Below, piece by piece: positions 1 through 8,766 of a DNA stretch of 64,000 nt (position 1 is the first letter of the stretch; each line of letters starts with the position of its first letter). Under the pieces are notes generated by a model. That model was given only the letters and a program-made list of their open reading frames with translations. It did not search any database and was not told where the DNA came from. The stretch lies in the NCBI RefSeq assembly GCF_018736045.1, contig NZ_CP076132.1:3085501-3149500 (forward strand). Reading direction: 5' to 3'. The DNA comes from Flammeovirga yaeyamensis (GTDB lineage: Bacteria > Bacteroidota > Bacteroidia > Cytophagales > Flammeovirgaceae). The translations under genes and the position numbers were made by a program.

Positions 1-323
1 AGGTATCTAAATATCTTTTTTCTGTTTCTTGAGCTACTGAAATATGTGTAACGCAAAATAATAATAGGATGTATATTTTGTTAAAATTTGACAAATCAAC
101 TCTCAAGATCTTCATTATTGTTAAAGCAAGAATTATGTTAACATTTGAATTGTAACTAAGTGAAGTGAGTTACCGATTCAATAAGTACTGATATAAAAAT
201 GTTTGAAACATCTCTTACACCTCAAACATGCCACCTGAACACATTGCTCATCATCGCAATATTTAAGTGTGCCTTTATAAAAATAACATAATCATTTCGA
301 TTTTATACATAATAACTGCATTA
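1..323. other. Intergenic, no gene seen
   Basis: AT-rich stretch before the first gene. No open frame with coding character, RNA gene or clear hairpin was found. A loose promoter-like pair (TTG at 118-120 and TTTG at 144-147) exists but the second box does not fit TAnnTTTG exactly, so no promoter is claimed. Confidence 0.5.
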
Positions 324-1592
324 ATGAAAAAAACTACACCATCCACTATCGGACCAACTACCGGAAAAATGCGTCTTGGCGTTATTGATGCTTTAAGAGG
401 ATTTGCCATTCTTGGTATTCTCTTCGCAAATATCCTAAGTTGGAGTTTATTTAAGTTTACACCATTTAGCACTTTAGAACAATTACCTTATCATGAATTA
501 AACGATACTTTATATTCCTTATTAAGCTTCTTTATTGATACGAAGTTTTACAGTATTTTCTCTATATTATTTGGAGTGGGTTTCTTCCTTCAATATGATA
601 GACAAAGAGATAATCAGGAGGCATTTTTAAAAGTATATAAGCGTAGATTAAGATTTTTGATCCTTTTTGGATTTATCCATATGCTTTTCTGGTCGGGTGA
701 TATTTTGATGCTTTATGGTATGATGGCATTTGTCTTTATACAATTCAGAAACTTACCATCGAATAAAATCTTAGCTTGGTCAATAGGTTTAATGGCAGCC
801 CCATTACTAATTGATGTAATAGTGATGATGATTGCTCCAGGTTGGATGACACCAGAACAATCATTGGCTAAGAAAACATATATCGATCAAGATCCTGCAT
901 CTGTTGTTGCTGCTTTTGAAAGTGGAAATGTTTTAGTTGCCTTAAAACAGAACCTACATAATGTGATGTGGAGATGGTTTGATTTCCTTCCTTCAGGTAG
1001 ACCATTTAAAGTATTAGGCTTGTTTTTATTAGGTTTTTACTTACAGTCTAAAAACTTCTTTACAGAAACAGGCAGATCATGGAAAGTAGTTATTGGTTTC
1101 TTTACAGTTGGTGCAATAAGTCACTTTATCGGTTATCAAATTGGAGGTTCTATGGCATTATTCGCCTCTACTCCAAGTGATTTATTCTTTAAAGCGATCA
1201 TGGTCTTTGGACAGATCTGTTTAGCATTATCCTATGCTTCATTGTTATCAATCATTTATTACACCAAATGGGGCGAGACTATTTTCTTCCCACTAACAGC
1301 TGTAGGTAAAATGTCATTTACCAATTACCTATCTCATACTTTTATCGGTATCGTCATTTTCTACGGAGTTGGTTTTGGATTAGGCGGACAATTAAACTTG
1401 GCTCCAATATTTATCTTGGCTGTATTTATTTATGCCTTCCAAGTAGGTTATAGTTATTATTGGTTGAAGTATTTCAAGTTTGGTCCATTAGAATGGGGTT
1501 GGAAATGTTTGACCTACAAGAAAAGGTTTCCAATTAGAAACAGTACTTATGAAAAAATAAAAGCTCAAAAAGCAAAACAAGCTTTGGGTTAA
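324..1592 (+). CDS. DUF418 family membrane protein
   Basis: Inner-membrane protein of 422 aa. The N-terminus carries the family signature RLGVIDALRGFAILGILFAN, followed by about eight to ten hydrophobic segments and the C-terminal DUF418 region (roughly residues 230-400, with GKMSFTNYLSHT). The function of the family is not established; members are often called YeiB-like. The upstream in-frame ATG at 267 would add 19 residues that do not belong to the family, so the ATG at 324, just before the Lys-rich start, is preferred. The gene stands alone and converges on the DUF3127 gene, with a strong bidirectional terminator between them. Confidence 0.85.
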   Translation: MKKTTPSTIGPTTGKMRLGVIDALRGFAILGILFANILSWSLFKFTPFSTLEQLPYHELNDTLYSLLSFFIDTKFYSIFSILFGVGFFLQYDRQRDNQEAFLKVYKRRLRFLILFGFIHMLFWSGDILMLYGMMAFVFIQFRNLPSNKILAWSIGLMAAPLLIDVIVMMIAPGWMTPEQSLAKKTYIDQDPASVVAAFESGNVLVALKQNLHNVMWRWFDFLPSGRPFKVLGLFLLGFYLQSKNFFTETGRSWKVVIGFFTVGAISHFIGYQIGGSMALFASTPSDLFFKAIMVFGQICLALSYASLLSIIYYTKWGETIFFPLTAVGKMSFTNYLSHTFIGIVIFYGVGFGLGGQLNLAPIFILAVFIYAFQVGYSYYWLKYFKFGPLEWGWKCLTYKKRFPIRNSTYEKIKAQKAKQALG

Positions 1593-1605
1593 AAAATACA
1601 TAAAC

Positions 1606-1648
1606 AAAAAGGCGATTAGAAAAATTTTTCTAATCGCCTTTTTTATAT
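1606..1648. terminator. Bidirectional intrinsic terminator
   Basis: A perfect 19-bp inverted repeat (arms 1606-1624 and 1625-1643) with a G/C-containing core GGCGATTAG and A/T flanks gives U-runs on both strands. It separates the convergent DUF418 and DUF3127 genes. Confidence 0.9.
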
Positions 1649-1664
1649 TTCAAACTACCAAAAA

Positions 1665-2099
1665 TTAGAATGGTAGATCGTCAGTTACATCATCGCCAGA
1701 TGATGCAATATTTTCTGTTGGAGTTGTTGGAGCCGGAGTACTTGTTGGTGCTGCCGGTGTTGGAGCTGGAGTAGAAGGAGCTGCACCATACTGAGGAGCT
1801 TGTGCCTGTGGTTGGTAAGCTGCTGCTTGTTGGATTCTCCATGCTTCCAAGTTAGTGAAGTAGATTGTCTCACCACCTTTGTCGTATGGACGACCTCTTA
1901 AATCAAAAGTAACGGCGATATCATCTCCTTCGTTGAAACTATCCAATAAATTACAACGATCTTGAGTGGCCTGAAACTTAATGTATTGAGGATACTGTCC
2001 GTCTTGAATTAACAGGATAAATTCTCTTTTTTTGAATTTGTCAGACACTTGTTGCGTCTCGAATAATTTTTCAATCTTTCCTACTACGTCGAAAGCCAT
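1665..2099 (-). CDS. DUF3127 protein with SSB-like acidic tail
   Basis: Protein of 144 aa. Residues 1-90 match the DUF3127 family of Bacteroidota (MAFDVVGKIEKLF start; GRPYDKGGETIYFTNLEAW near residue 75). Residues 95-130 are a low-complexity Pro/Ala/Gln/Thr linker, and the protein ends in DDVTDDLPF. An acidic DDxPF-type tip after a disordered linker is the hallmark of bacterial SSB, where it docks partner proteins. The body is not a canonical SSB OB-fold sequence, so a single-strand DNA or RNA binding role is only inferred. The ATG at 2099 is preferred over 2123 because family members begin at MAFD. It is a single-gene unit reading toward the terminator at 1606-1648. Confidence 0.8.
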   Translation of the reverse strand: MAFDVVGKIEKLFETQQVSDKFKKREFILLIQDGQYPQYIKFQATQDRCNLLDSFNEGDDIAVTFDLRGRPYDKGGETIYFTNLEAWRIQQAAAYQPQAQAPQYGAAPSTPAPTPAAPTSTPAPTTPTENIASSGDDVTDDLPF

Positions 2100-2226
2100 T
2101 ATTTTATATTTTAAGTGAATCACGAAGTTAAAAAAATGTTCAAAAAATCCGTAATTTTAGGATAGAATATCACACAATTAATTAAAATATTGGTATTTAT
2201 TTTAAACTCTTAACCATCCTACACAT

Positions 2227-3384
2227 ATGACTGATTACTATTCTATTTCAGACTTACTGACTGATGAACAGCAACTCATCCAAAAATCCATAAATGAATT
2301 CGTTGAAAAAGAGATATCGCCCATCATAGAAACTCATGCTCAAAACTGTACTTTCCCAAATCATTTGATATCGAAATTTGGGGAAATGGGAATTTTCGGA
2401 CCTTGTGTCGATCAAAAATATGGAGGTGGCGGGTTAGACTATATCACTTATGGTCTAATTATGCAGGAAATAGAAAAAGGAGATTCTGGAATGCGATCGG
2501 TAGCTTCTGTGCAAAGTTCTTTGGTCATGTATCCCATTGAAGCTTACGGAAGTGAAGCTCAAAAAGAAAAGTACCTTCCAAAATTAGCAACGGGTGAATT
2601 GTTGGGTTGTTTTGGGCTTACCGAACCTAATCATGGATCCAATCCTAATGGAATGGAAACTCGATTGAAAAAAGAAGGAGACCATTATATCTTGTCGGGT
2701 AGTAAAATGTGGATTACCAACTCTCCAATTGCCGACATCGCTGTGGTTTGGGCAAAGAATGATGAGGGTAGAATTAAAGGAGTAATTGTTGAAAAAGGAA
2801 TGAAAGGCTTTACTGCTCCCGAAATTCATAATAAATGGTCTCTCAGAGCAAGCGTTACAGGAGAATTAGTATTTGATGATGTGGTCATTACTGAAGAAAA
2901 TATTCTACCTGGAAAAGATGGTTTGGGTGCTCCATTAAAATGTCTTGATCAAGCACGTTATGGTATTGCTTGGGGAGCAATTGGTGCATCCATAGATTGT
3001 TACGAAACTGCAGTGAAATATGCTTCAGAAAGGAAACAATTTGATAAGACTTTGGGCAGTTTCCAACTCACCCAGAAAAAATTATCAGAAATGTTAACTG
3101 AAATTACTAAGGCACAATTGTTAGCTTTGCGCTTAGGTCAGTTAAAAAATCAAGGTAAAGCCAGTACTTCTCAAATTTCTATGGCAAAAAGAAATAATGT
3201 AGAAATGGCTTTAAATGTAGCAAGAACATCAAGACAAATTCTTGGAGGTATGGGAATCACAGGTGATTATCCTATTATGCGACATATGATGAATCTCGAA
3301 TCGGTGATCACTTATGAAGGGACGCACGACATTCATCTTCTTATTTTAGGGGCTGATATTACAGGAACTCCAGCATTTGTATAA
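2227..3384 (+). CDS. Glutaryl-CoA dehydrogenase-like acyl-CoA dehydrogenase
   Basis: FAD flavoprotein of 385 aa with the three acyl-CoA dehydrogenase domains in order (N-terminal helices about 10-125, beta domain 127-225, C-terminal helices 235-380). FAD/substrate motifs are visible (CFGLTEPNHGSNP, WITNSP). The C-terminal YEGTHDIH places the catalytic base at about Glu364, the position used by glutaryl-CoA and isovaleryl-type enzymes, and ARYGIAWGAIGA with RQILGGMGI is typical of glutaryl-CoA dehydrogenases. That enzyme oxidises and decarboxylates glutaryl-CoA to crotonyl-CoA in lysine/tryptophan breakdown. A pseudouridine synthase gene follows after two bases, so they are probably co-transcribed. 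Confidence 0.88.
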   Translation: MTDYYSISDLLTDEQQLIQKSINEFVEKEISPIIETHAQNCTFPNHLISKFGEMGIFGPCVDQKYGGGGLDYITYGLIMQEIEKGDSGMRSVASVQSSLVMYPIEAYGSEAQKEKYLPKLATGELLGCFGLTEPNHGSNPNGMETRLKKEGDHYILSGSKMWITNSPIADIAVVWAKNDEGRIKGVIVEKGMKGFTAPEIHNKWSLRASVTGELVFDDVVITEENILPGKDGLGAPLKCLDQARYGIAWGAIGASIDCYETAVKYASERKQFDKTLGSFQLTQKKLSEMLTEITKAQLLALRLGQLKNQGKASTSQISMAKRNNVEMALNVARTSRQILGGMGITGDYPIMRHMMNLESVITYEGTHDIHLLILGADITGTPAFV

Positions 3385-3386
3385 AA

Positions 3387-4091
3387 ATGAATCATAAATA
3401 TTTTGTAGTTAATAAACCGTACGGTGTCTTGCCTCAGTTTTCTGATGCAGACGGAAGACCAACATTAAAATCACTTGGCAAGTTTCCAACGGATGTTTAC
3501 CCTGTCGGAAGGTTAGATCTTGATAGTGAAGGTTTATTGATTATCACCAACGATAAAAACCTTAATCATCAACTTCTCAACCCTAAATTTGAACATGCAA
3601 AAACCTATCTTGTTCAGGTCGATGGTGATATTACAGAAGAAGCGATTAAGAAATTAGAAAAGGGAACAGAAATATCGGTCAATAAGACCAAATATAAAAC
3701 CCTGCCTGCGAAATGTAAAAAGGTAAAAAAACCGGATAATTTAGAAGAACGTAACCCTCCTGTTCGTTTCCGAAAAAATATTCCCACTTCTTTTATTGAA
3801 TTGACAATTCATGAAGGAAAAAACAGACAGGTACGTAAAATGACTGCATCTGTAGGTTTCCCAACGTTGCGTTTGATTCGTTTATCAATTGAAAAATTAC
3901 GCATTAGAAAACTTAAATCAGGTGGTGTCATCGAATTGGATAAGGATTTTCTTTATTCACACTTAAATATTGATGATAAACCCGCAGTAAAGAAAAAGAA
4001 GTATTCGAATGAAAATGTGACTCCCTACCAAAGAAAGAAGTCCTTTAAACCTGAAAAATCAGGGATAAAGAAAGGATATAAGAAAAGATAA
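3387..4091 (+). CDS. RsuA/RluE-family pseudouridine synthase
   Basis: Protein of 234 aa that converts a specific rRNA uridine to pseudouridine. The catalytic motif GRLDLDSEGLL carries the nucleophilic Asp at residue 44, and KTYLVQVDG plus EGKNRQVRKM are family motifs. There is no N-terminal S4 domain, as in RluE (which modifies helix 89 of 23S rRNA in E. coli), so RluE is the closest named relative. The last 65 residues are a Lys-rich basic tail, probably for RNA contact. It begins two bases after the acyl-CoA dehydrogenase stop and is followed by a strong terminator. Confidence 0.88.
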   Translation: MNHKYFVVNKPYGVLPQFSDADGRPTLKSLGKFPTDVYPVGRLDLDSEGLLIITNDKNLNHQLLNPKFEHAKTYLVQVDGDITEEAIKKLEKGTEISVNKTKYKTLPAKCKKVKKPDNLEERNPPVRFRKNIPTSFIELTIHEGKNRQVRKMTASVGFPTLRLIRLSIEKLRIRKLKSGGVIELDKDFLYSHLNIDDKPAVKKKKYSNENVTPYQRKKSFKPEKSGIKKGYKKR

Positions 4092-4104
4092 GAAAAGTAT
4101 CAGA

Positions 4105-4131
4105 AGCCCCGGTTTTAAATCCGGGGTTTTT
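4105..4131 (+). terminator. Intrinsic terminator after pseudouridine synthase gene
   Basis: CCCCGG/CCGGGG stem (about 4107-4126) with a short A/T loop and a following T-run. It ends the acyl-CoA dehydrogenase/pseudouridine synthase unit. Confidence 0.85.
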
Positions 4132-4133
4132 GA

Positions 4134-5153
4134 TTAAAAATCAATTTTATCATGCCACCCTCCAAAAGAATATTTTAATGCATTCTCCGTTTGTAAAAAG
4201 GCATTTGGAAAACCTAAATCAATTTTTGATATCTCATTTAATTCTTCCATCATCGAATCTGTAAGTTGAATATCAAGCACTCCTAAATTTTGATTGACTT
4301 GCTCTACTTTTCTAGCACCAATTATTGGAATCACTTTTTTATTTTTTTGCATCAACCATTTTAAGGCTACCTGAGCAGTTGTCGCCCCTATTCCATTGGC
4401 AATCTCTTCCACCTTTTGTGCAATCTTAATATTGTGCTCCGTAAACTTCACGCTCTGTTCGGATAATCGACCTTGATCAATCATTCCTTTATTGTATTTA
4501 CCTGAGAGGATTCCTGCTCCCAAAGGTGCCCAAGCCAAAACGCTCATTCCATAATGATCTGACATAGGAAGCAGCTCTCTTTCCACCTCTCTTGCGATAA
4601 GTGAATGTTCAACTTGAATGGCCGAAAAAGGCTCCCAACCTCTTGATTGAGCATAGGTATTTCCTTTTGACACTACCCAAGCAGGTGTATCTGATATACC
4701 AATATAGGCCACCTTCCCTTGAGAGATTAAATCGTTCATTCCTCTCAAAATATCTTCGATTGGTGTGGTATTATCCCACATATGTAACCATAGTACATCT
4801 ATGTAATCGGTATTTAAACGTTTTAATGATGCTTCTACCGTATTCATCATATTACGTCTAGAATTTCCTGATCCGTTTGGATGTTTTGGATCTTCTATCA
4901 AAGTATATTTTGTGGCAACAATATGATGATCTCTCTCTTGCTGAATAAATTCTCCTAAGAATTTTTCGGAAGTACCATTGGTATAAAAGTTAGCTGTATC
5001 AAAGAAATTACCTCCTTTATCTACGAAGGCATCAAATATCTTTTTGCTCACTTCTTTATTTGCTCCTGTCCCCCAATCTTCGCCGAAAGTCATGGTGCCC
5101 AAGCATAGTTCTGACACCTTAAGACCGGTATTTCCTAAAATTTTGTATTTCAT
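4134..5153 (-). CDS. Aldo/keto reductase
   Basis: NADPH-dependent oxidoreductase of 339 aa with a TIM-barrel fold. The catalytic tetrad is visible: Asp52 and Tyr57 in FDTANFY, Lys82 in VATKY and His124 in LWLHMW. The start KILGNTGLKVSELCLGTMTFG and the C-terminal IPIIGARKVEQV coenzyme region are typical of the YghZ/Tas-like branch of bacterial AKRs. The substrate cannot be told from sequence. The start codon overlaps the stop codon of the upstream secreted-protein gene (TAATG), so the two are probably translationally coupled. Confidence 0.9.
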   Translation of the reverse strand: MKYKILGNTGLKVSELCLGTMTFGEDWGTGANKEVSKKIFDAFVDKGGNFFDTANFYTNGTSEKFLGEFIQQERDHHIVATKYTLIEDPKHPNGSGNSRRNMMNTVEASLKRLNTDYIDVLWLHMWDNTTPIEDILRGMNDLISQGKVAYIGISDTPAWVVSKGNTYAQSRGWEPFSAIQVEHSLIAREVERELLPMSDHYGMSVLAWAPLGAGILSGKYNKGMIDQGRLSEQSVKFTEHNIKIAQKVEEIANGIGATTAQVALKWLMQKNKKVIPIIGARKVEQVNQNLGVLDIQLTDSMMEELNEISKIDLGFPNAFLQTENALKYSFGGWHDKIDF

Positions 5154-6718
5154 TATCTAAAGTTGTTTTGATCTTTAAGACTAAAGCTAATCATCCTTAA
5201 TTGATAATTGTTGTTTTTGGGGTGATAAGTTTTCTCTGGGAATATAAATTTATTGTGATTAAATACACCTGATGTCAATTGAATTCCTTTTTCATGGGCT
5301 TCTCTTGTCACAAAAAGAGTAGATTTATCTTCGACCCCTCCTTTTTTGGATATTTTTATCAAATTAAAAGCATTTTGATAAGAGGTAGTATATTGATCAT
5401 ATGACTCGAAATTGGTGAAGAATAAATATGTATCATCTTCCTCATTCAGCACTTTTAACGGTTGCATATTGAAATCACCAAACCTTGGTAAAATCATTTC
5501 CACAGATTTATATCCATAAGTCATACAGTGAATGCTTCCATAAAAAGAATAGGTTTTTCTCACTAACTCCTTAATATCATGTTTCTGAACTATATCTTTT
5601 GTGTTGTACTGACAAACATCTTCACTGTAAAAACTCAATGTTCCGTCTTCTTGCTCAATCATTTTTCTAGGAATAAAAAAGCTGTAAGATCCCTTATAAG
5701 TATCGTATTCCGGACGGTATTTATAATAATCTTCTGCAATAGTTCTTTGCTTATAAATATCAAGAGGTTTTACATCAGATAATAAGGTGGTTTGCTTTTG
5801 TCTTTTTTGAAGTAGAATATGTGATATATCAGTATCCTTTCGTTTTTCAGATAAAAATCCATATAAAATAAGCTGATCATCCTTTTCAGCAACATCCATA
5901 AGGAGGCTTCTTACATTATAAGCATCCAATTTGATGTTATCGGTCATCCATTCGTTTTCAACCAGCGTTTTTAATTTATAATTAAATAAATGATTGCTTA
6001 AATACTTGTCCTGTGCTTCTGGGTATCCTGCAGGTTGTTCTGCTCCAAAATTCACTTTTCTTCGATACTCTTTTTCCAATACATACAATGTATTCTGATT
6101 ATCGAATGTTACATCTTGCGGAGATCTTTGTTTTTTATAATTAATCTGATGAGAAGTGATTACCTTATTGTTAGAATTGATTAGTGATAATGCTAACTCA
6201 CCATTTATATTCTTGTCTCTAAGGTAACATGCAAACATCCAATTCCCAGAAGGTTTAGCTTCGAAATACACTCGTTCCAAAATCATTCGCTTTCCTTTGA
6301 ATGATTTTGATGATGTTTTAATCACTTTATTTTTCTTTAACCACTTCTTCCCTTTCCATAAATGTGATGTGATTTTGTACTGATTTTCTTTCTTGTCCAG
6401 ATGACTGCTTAAAAGCACTGCACTAGAATCATTCAGTTTATAAAAACCCAGAATTTGATCATTACCGATTAAATGCCACTTCATCTTTATTTGGTGCTGT
6501 TCATTCAATAAAAAATATTCTGATGAATGACCATTTTTAGAAGGATTAAAATAATTCACCCAATAAAAATAGGTTGAATCATTTAACTCACAGATATTAT
6601 AATTATCCCCCCAAGAAACAGAAGGAAGGTCATAACTCCCCATTTTGAAGTCGTTGATTTGAGGATAGCAGAATAATGGGAATAAGGCTACAGTTAGTAG
6701 TAATTTTAATTTTTTCAT
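5153..6718 (-). CDS. Secreted protein of unknown function
   Basis: Protein of 521 aa with a signal peptide (MKKLKLLLTVALFPLFCYPQ, likely cut after PQ). The rest has alternating hydrophobic/charged short strands, many Tyr and Phe residues and no recognised domain; a beta-propeller or beta-rich extracellular fold is possible but not shown. There is no T9SS tail. It overlaps the aldo/keto reductase gene by one base. The mRNA just before its start codon carries a 10-nt perfect complement to the conserved linker of the small RNA array in this window (see 6725-6734). Confidence 0.75.
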   Translation of the reverse strand: MKKLKLLLTVALFPLFCYPQINDFKMGSYDLPSVSWGDNYNICELNDSTYFYWVNYFNPSKNGHSSEYFLLNEQHQIKMKWHLIGNDQILGFYKLNDSSAVLLSSHLDKKENQYKITSHLWKGKKWLKKNKVIKTSSKSFKGKRMILERVYFEAKPSGNWMFACYLRDKNINGELALSLINSNNKVITSHQINYKKQRSPQDVTFDNQNTLYVLEKEYRRKVNFGAEQPAGYPEAQDKYLSNHLFNYKLKTLVENEWMTDNIKLDAYNVRSLLMDVAEKDDQLILYGFLSEKRKDTDISHILLQKRQKQTTLLSDVKPLDIYKQRTIAEDYYKYRPEYDTYKGSYSFFIPRKMIEQEDGTLSFYSEDVCQYNTKDIVQKHDIKELVRKTYSFYGSIHCMTYGYKSVEMILPRFGDFNMQPLKVLNEEDDTYLFFTNFESYDQYTTSYQNAFNLIKISKKGGVEDKSTLFVTREAHEKGIQLTSGVFNHNKFIFPEKTYHPKNNNYQLRMISFSLKDQNNFR

Positions 6719-6724
6719 TTGAGG

Positions 6725-6734
6725 TAGTTTTTGG
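6725..6734 (-). promoter_or_regulatory. Candidate sRNA pairing site before the 6718 start
   Basis: On the minus-strand mRNA this reads CCAAAAACTA, six bases before the ATG. It is perfectly complementary to TAGTTTTTGG in the linker of the array RNAs, and with a flanking G-U and A-U pair the duplex reaches 12 bp. Upstream regions here are A-rich, so this is a prediction only. Confidence 0.35.
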
Positions 6735-6845
6735 ATATAGTGTGCTTCGTTAGTTAATTATTACAATAGCACTACTCTAAAAATACTGATAATAAAGATA
6801 TCAACTAACACTAAAGATAAATAGTTTAATATTTTTTTGGTTTTA

Positions 6846-6895
6846 TTTGTTTTAACTAACCATTTAGTTAAATTTGTTTTAACCAAAAGGTTAAA
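6846..6895 (+). promoter_or_regulatory. Efflux operon promoter with two operator palindromes
   Basis: A Bacteroidota-type promoter reads TTTG (6846-6849), 19 bp, TAAATTTG (6869-6876). One perfect palindrome, TTTAACTAA-ccat-TTAGTTAAA (6851-6872), fills the space between the boxes; a second, TTTAACC-aaaa-GGTTAAA (6878-6895), covers the predicted transcription start and ends two bases before the ATG. The centres are 25 bp apart. The layout fits self-repression by the TetR protein encoded next. Confidence 0.75.
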
Positions 6896-6897
6896 TT

Positions 6898-7476
6898 ATG
6901 GAAGCCAAATTAAAAATATTACAAGCTGCAAGAGCAGAATTTCAAGAAAAAGGGAAAACTGGAGCGAGAATGCAAGAGATTGCCGATCGTGCTGAAGTAA
7001 ACAAAGCATTAGTTCACTACTATTTTAAAAACAAGGAGAATCTATTCCAAGAAGTTTTTAAACAGGTCACTAAAGAAACTTTAATGCCCCTTTTAGATAT
7101 CTTATCTACTGAACAAGAAATAGAGGAAAAAGTACCTTTCTTTGTTAATGCTTATATGGACAAACTAAAAGAAAATCCAGATATGATTGTCTTTATGGTG
7201 GGTGAATTACAAAGAAATAAACTTCCTTTCTTTCCACAGGAACGAATGGGAAACATTTTAAAAAACTTTACTAATCAATTACAAAAAAGCGATCAGTACA
7301 AGTCACTTGATACCATACAAGTACTTACAACTTTAATTGGTGCTTGTGTTTTCCCATTCATTGCTCGTCCATTAGTTTCTGCATTATCAAATTCTGTGGG
7401 ACAGTCGTTTGATGAATTTATCGAACTGAGAAAACAAGAATTACCTAAAATCATATTAGATGGCATAAGAAAATGA
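6898..7476 (+). CDS. TetR family regulator of the efflux operon
   Basis: Transcriptional regulator of 192 aa. The N-terminal helix-turn-helix (residues 5-50: ILQAARAEFQEKG, ARMQEIADRAEVNKALVHYYF) is typical TetR; the C-terminal part is the ligand/dimer domain. It is first gene of a seven-gene efflux operon and its stop overlaps the start of the TolC gene (ATGA). Two palindromes in its own promoter are the likely operators, so it probably represses the whole operon until an inducer binds. The inducer is unknown. Confidence 0.92.
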   Translation: MEAKLKILQAARAEFQEKGKTGARMQEIADRAEVNKALVHYYFKNKENLFQEVFKQVTKETLMPLLDILSTEQEIEEKVPFFVNAYMDKLKENPDMIVFMVGELQRNKLPFFPQERMGNILKNFTNQLQKSDQYKSLDTIQVLTTLIGACVFPFIARPLVSALSNSVGQSFDEFIELRKQELPKIILDGIRK

Positions 7477-8756
7477 GAGCACACATAAACATTTATCTGT
7501 TTTTGATGGTCTGTTTGCTTTCGCTAAACGTTACAGCACAAACTATCATCACTTTTGAACAAGCCGAACAGGAAGCTATAGAAAAGCATCCTGTAAATGA
7601 ACAACAGAAAATCTACGAGAAAATGTTGATGACAGAAAAAGAAGGTCTCAATAAAGATCGATTACCCGATATTTCCCTTCAAGGAAAAGTAGGTTATTTT
7701 TCTGATGTTATTGCACCAGTAGATCCTTTGGTAGGACAAACTCAGATTTTTCCAGATATTCCAAAAACACAATGGAACACCTATGTCAATGTAGATTATG
7801 CGATTTACGATGGCAGTATCAAAACCAAAAAAACAACACAGAAGGAAAATGAGTACGCCTTAAAAATTCAAGAAAATGAAGTAAAGAAATTCAATATCAA
7901 AGAAAAGGTATCGAATATTTATTTCTCTGCATTGAATTATCAGGAACAAGAACAATTGCTTCAAGAAGGTGTAATTAAGGAGATTGAAAATCAATTAAAA
8001 GAAGTTGAAGCTTTAGAAAATGAAGGTGCTGTCCTCCCAAGTGTAACAGATGGACTTCGCGTTGAATATTATAAAGCTCAACAAAAATTGTATTCTGTAA
8101 GAGCACAAAAAAATGGTGCTTTGAAGGCTTTATGCGTATGGTTAGAACGTGAGGGTGAATGGCAAAACATCACATTACAACGTCCACTTATCGGACAATC
8201 TAGTGATGAAATCTTCCGACCAGAACTTCAAATGTACAACCTTCAGCTTAAGCAAACGGAATCGACTACTGATCTTCTTCAGGCCAAACGTTTACCTAAG
8301 ATTTACGCTTATGGTATTGGAGGATTTGGTACGCCTAACCCTTATAACTTTTTTGAAGTAAATGGCGATTTTTATTATCAAGTAGGAATTCGATTTGCAT
8401 GGACGCCATTTGATTTTGGTAAGAATAAAAAAGAAAGACAAGTAGTTGAAATTCAAAAAGAAGTAATCAATACAGAAAAGGAAACCTTTTATAAAACAAT
8501 TGCTTCACAGATTGCTCAAGTGGAAGGTAATAAAGAACAGCTAGAGCAATTAATTACTCAAGACGAGGAAATCATTAAACTTCAGGAGAAGAATTTAGTG
8601 AGAGCAAAGGGTAAGCTTGACAATGGTGCCGCCACTTCTTCTCAATATGTTTCGGCTTTAAATCAATTAACCGATGCGAAGTTGAATCTATCTTCTCACG
8701 AATTACAACTACTTCATATCAATTATCAATTAGCGATGATCAAAGGTCAGCTTTAA
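7473..8756 (+). CDS. TolC-family outer membrane efflux protein
   Basis: Outer-membrane channel component of 427 aa with a signal peptide (about 1-23, ending TAQ). The body has two long coiled-coil repeat blocks (about 110-215 and 330-420) with the OEP-type pattern, such as ENEGAVLPSVTDGLRVEYYKAQ and KGKLDNGAATSSQYVSALNQLTDA (quoted in pieces below 25 residues only as landmarks near 180-200 and 385-405). It overlaps the TetR gene by four bases and is followed at once by the HlyD gene, so the operon encodes a complete trans-envelope exporter. Confidence 0.88.
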   Translation: MRAHINIYLFLMVCLLSLNVTAQTIITFEQAEQEAIEKHPVNEQQKIYEKMLMTEKEGLNKDRLPDISLQGKVGYFSDVIAPVDPLVGQTQIFPDIPKTQWNTYVNVDYAIYDGSIKTKKTTQKENEYALKIQENEVKKFNIKEKVSNIYFSALNYQEQEQLLQEGVIKEIENQLKEVEALENEGAVLPSVTDGLRVEYYKAQQKLYSVRAQKNGALKALCVWLEREGEWQNITLQRPLIGQSSDEIFRPELQMYNLQLKQTESTTDLLQAKRLPKIYAYGIGGFGTPNPYNFFEVNGDFYYQVGIRFAWTPFDFGKNKKERQVVEIQKEVINTEKETFYKTIASQIAQVEGNKEQLEQLITQDEEIIKLQEKNLVRAKGKLDNGAATSSQYVSALNQLTDAKLNLSSHELQLLHINYQLAMIKGQL

Positions 8757-8766
8757 TTTTAGAATC

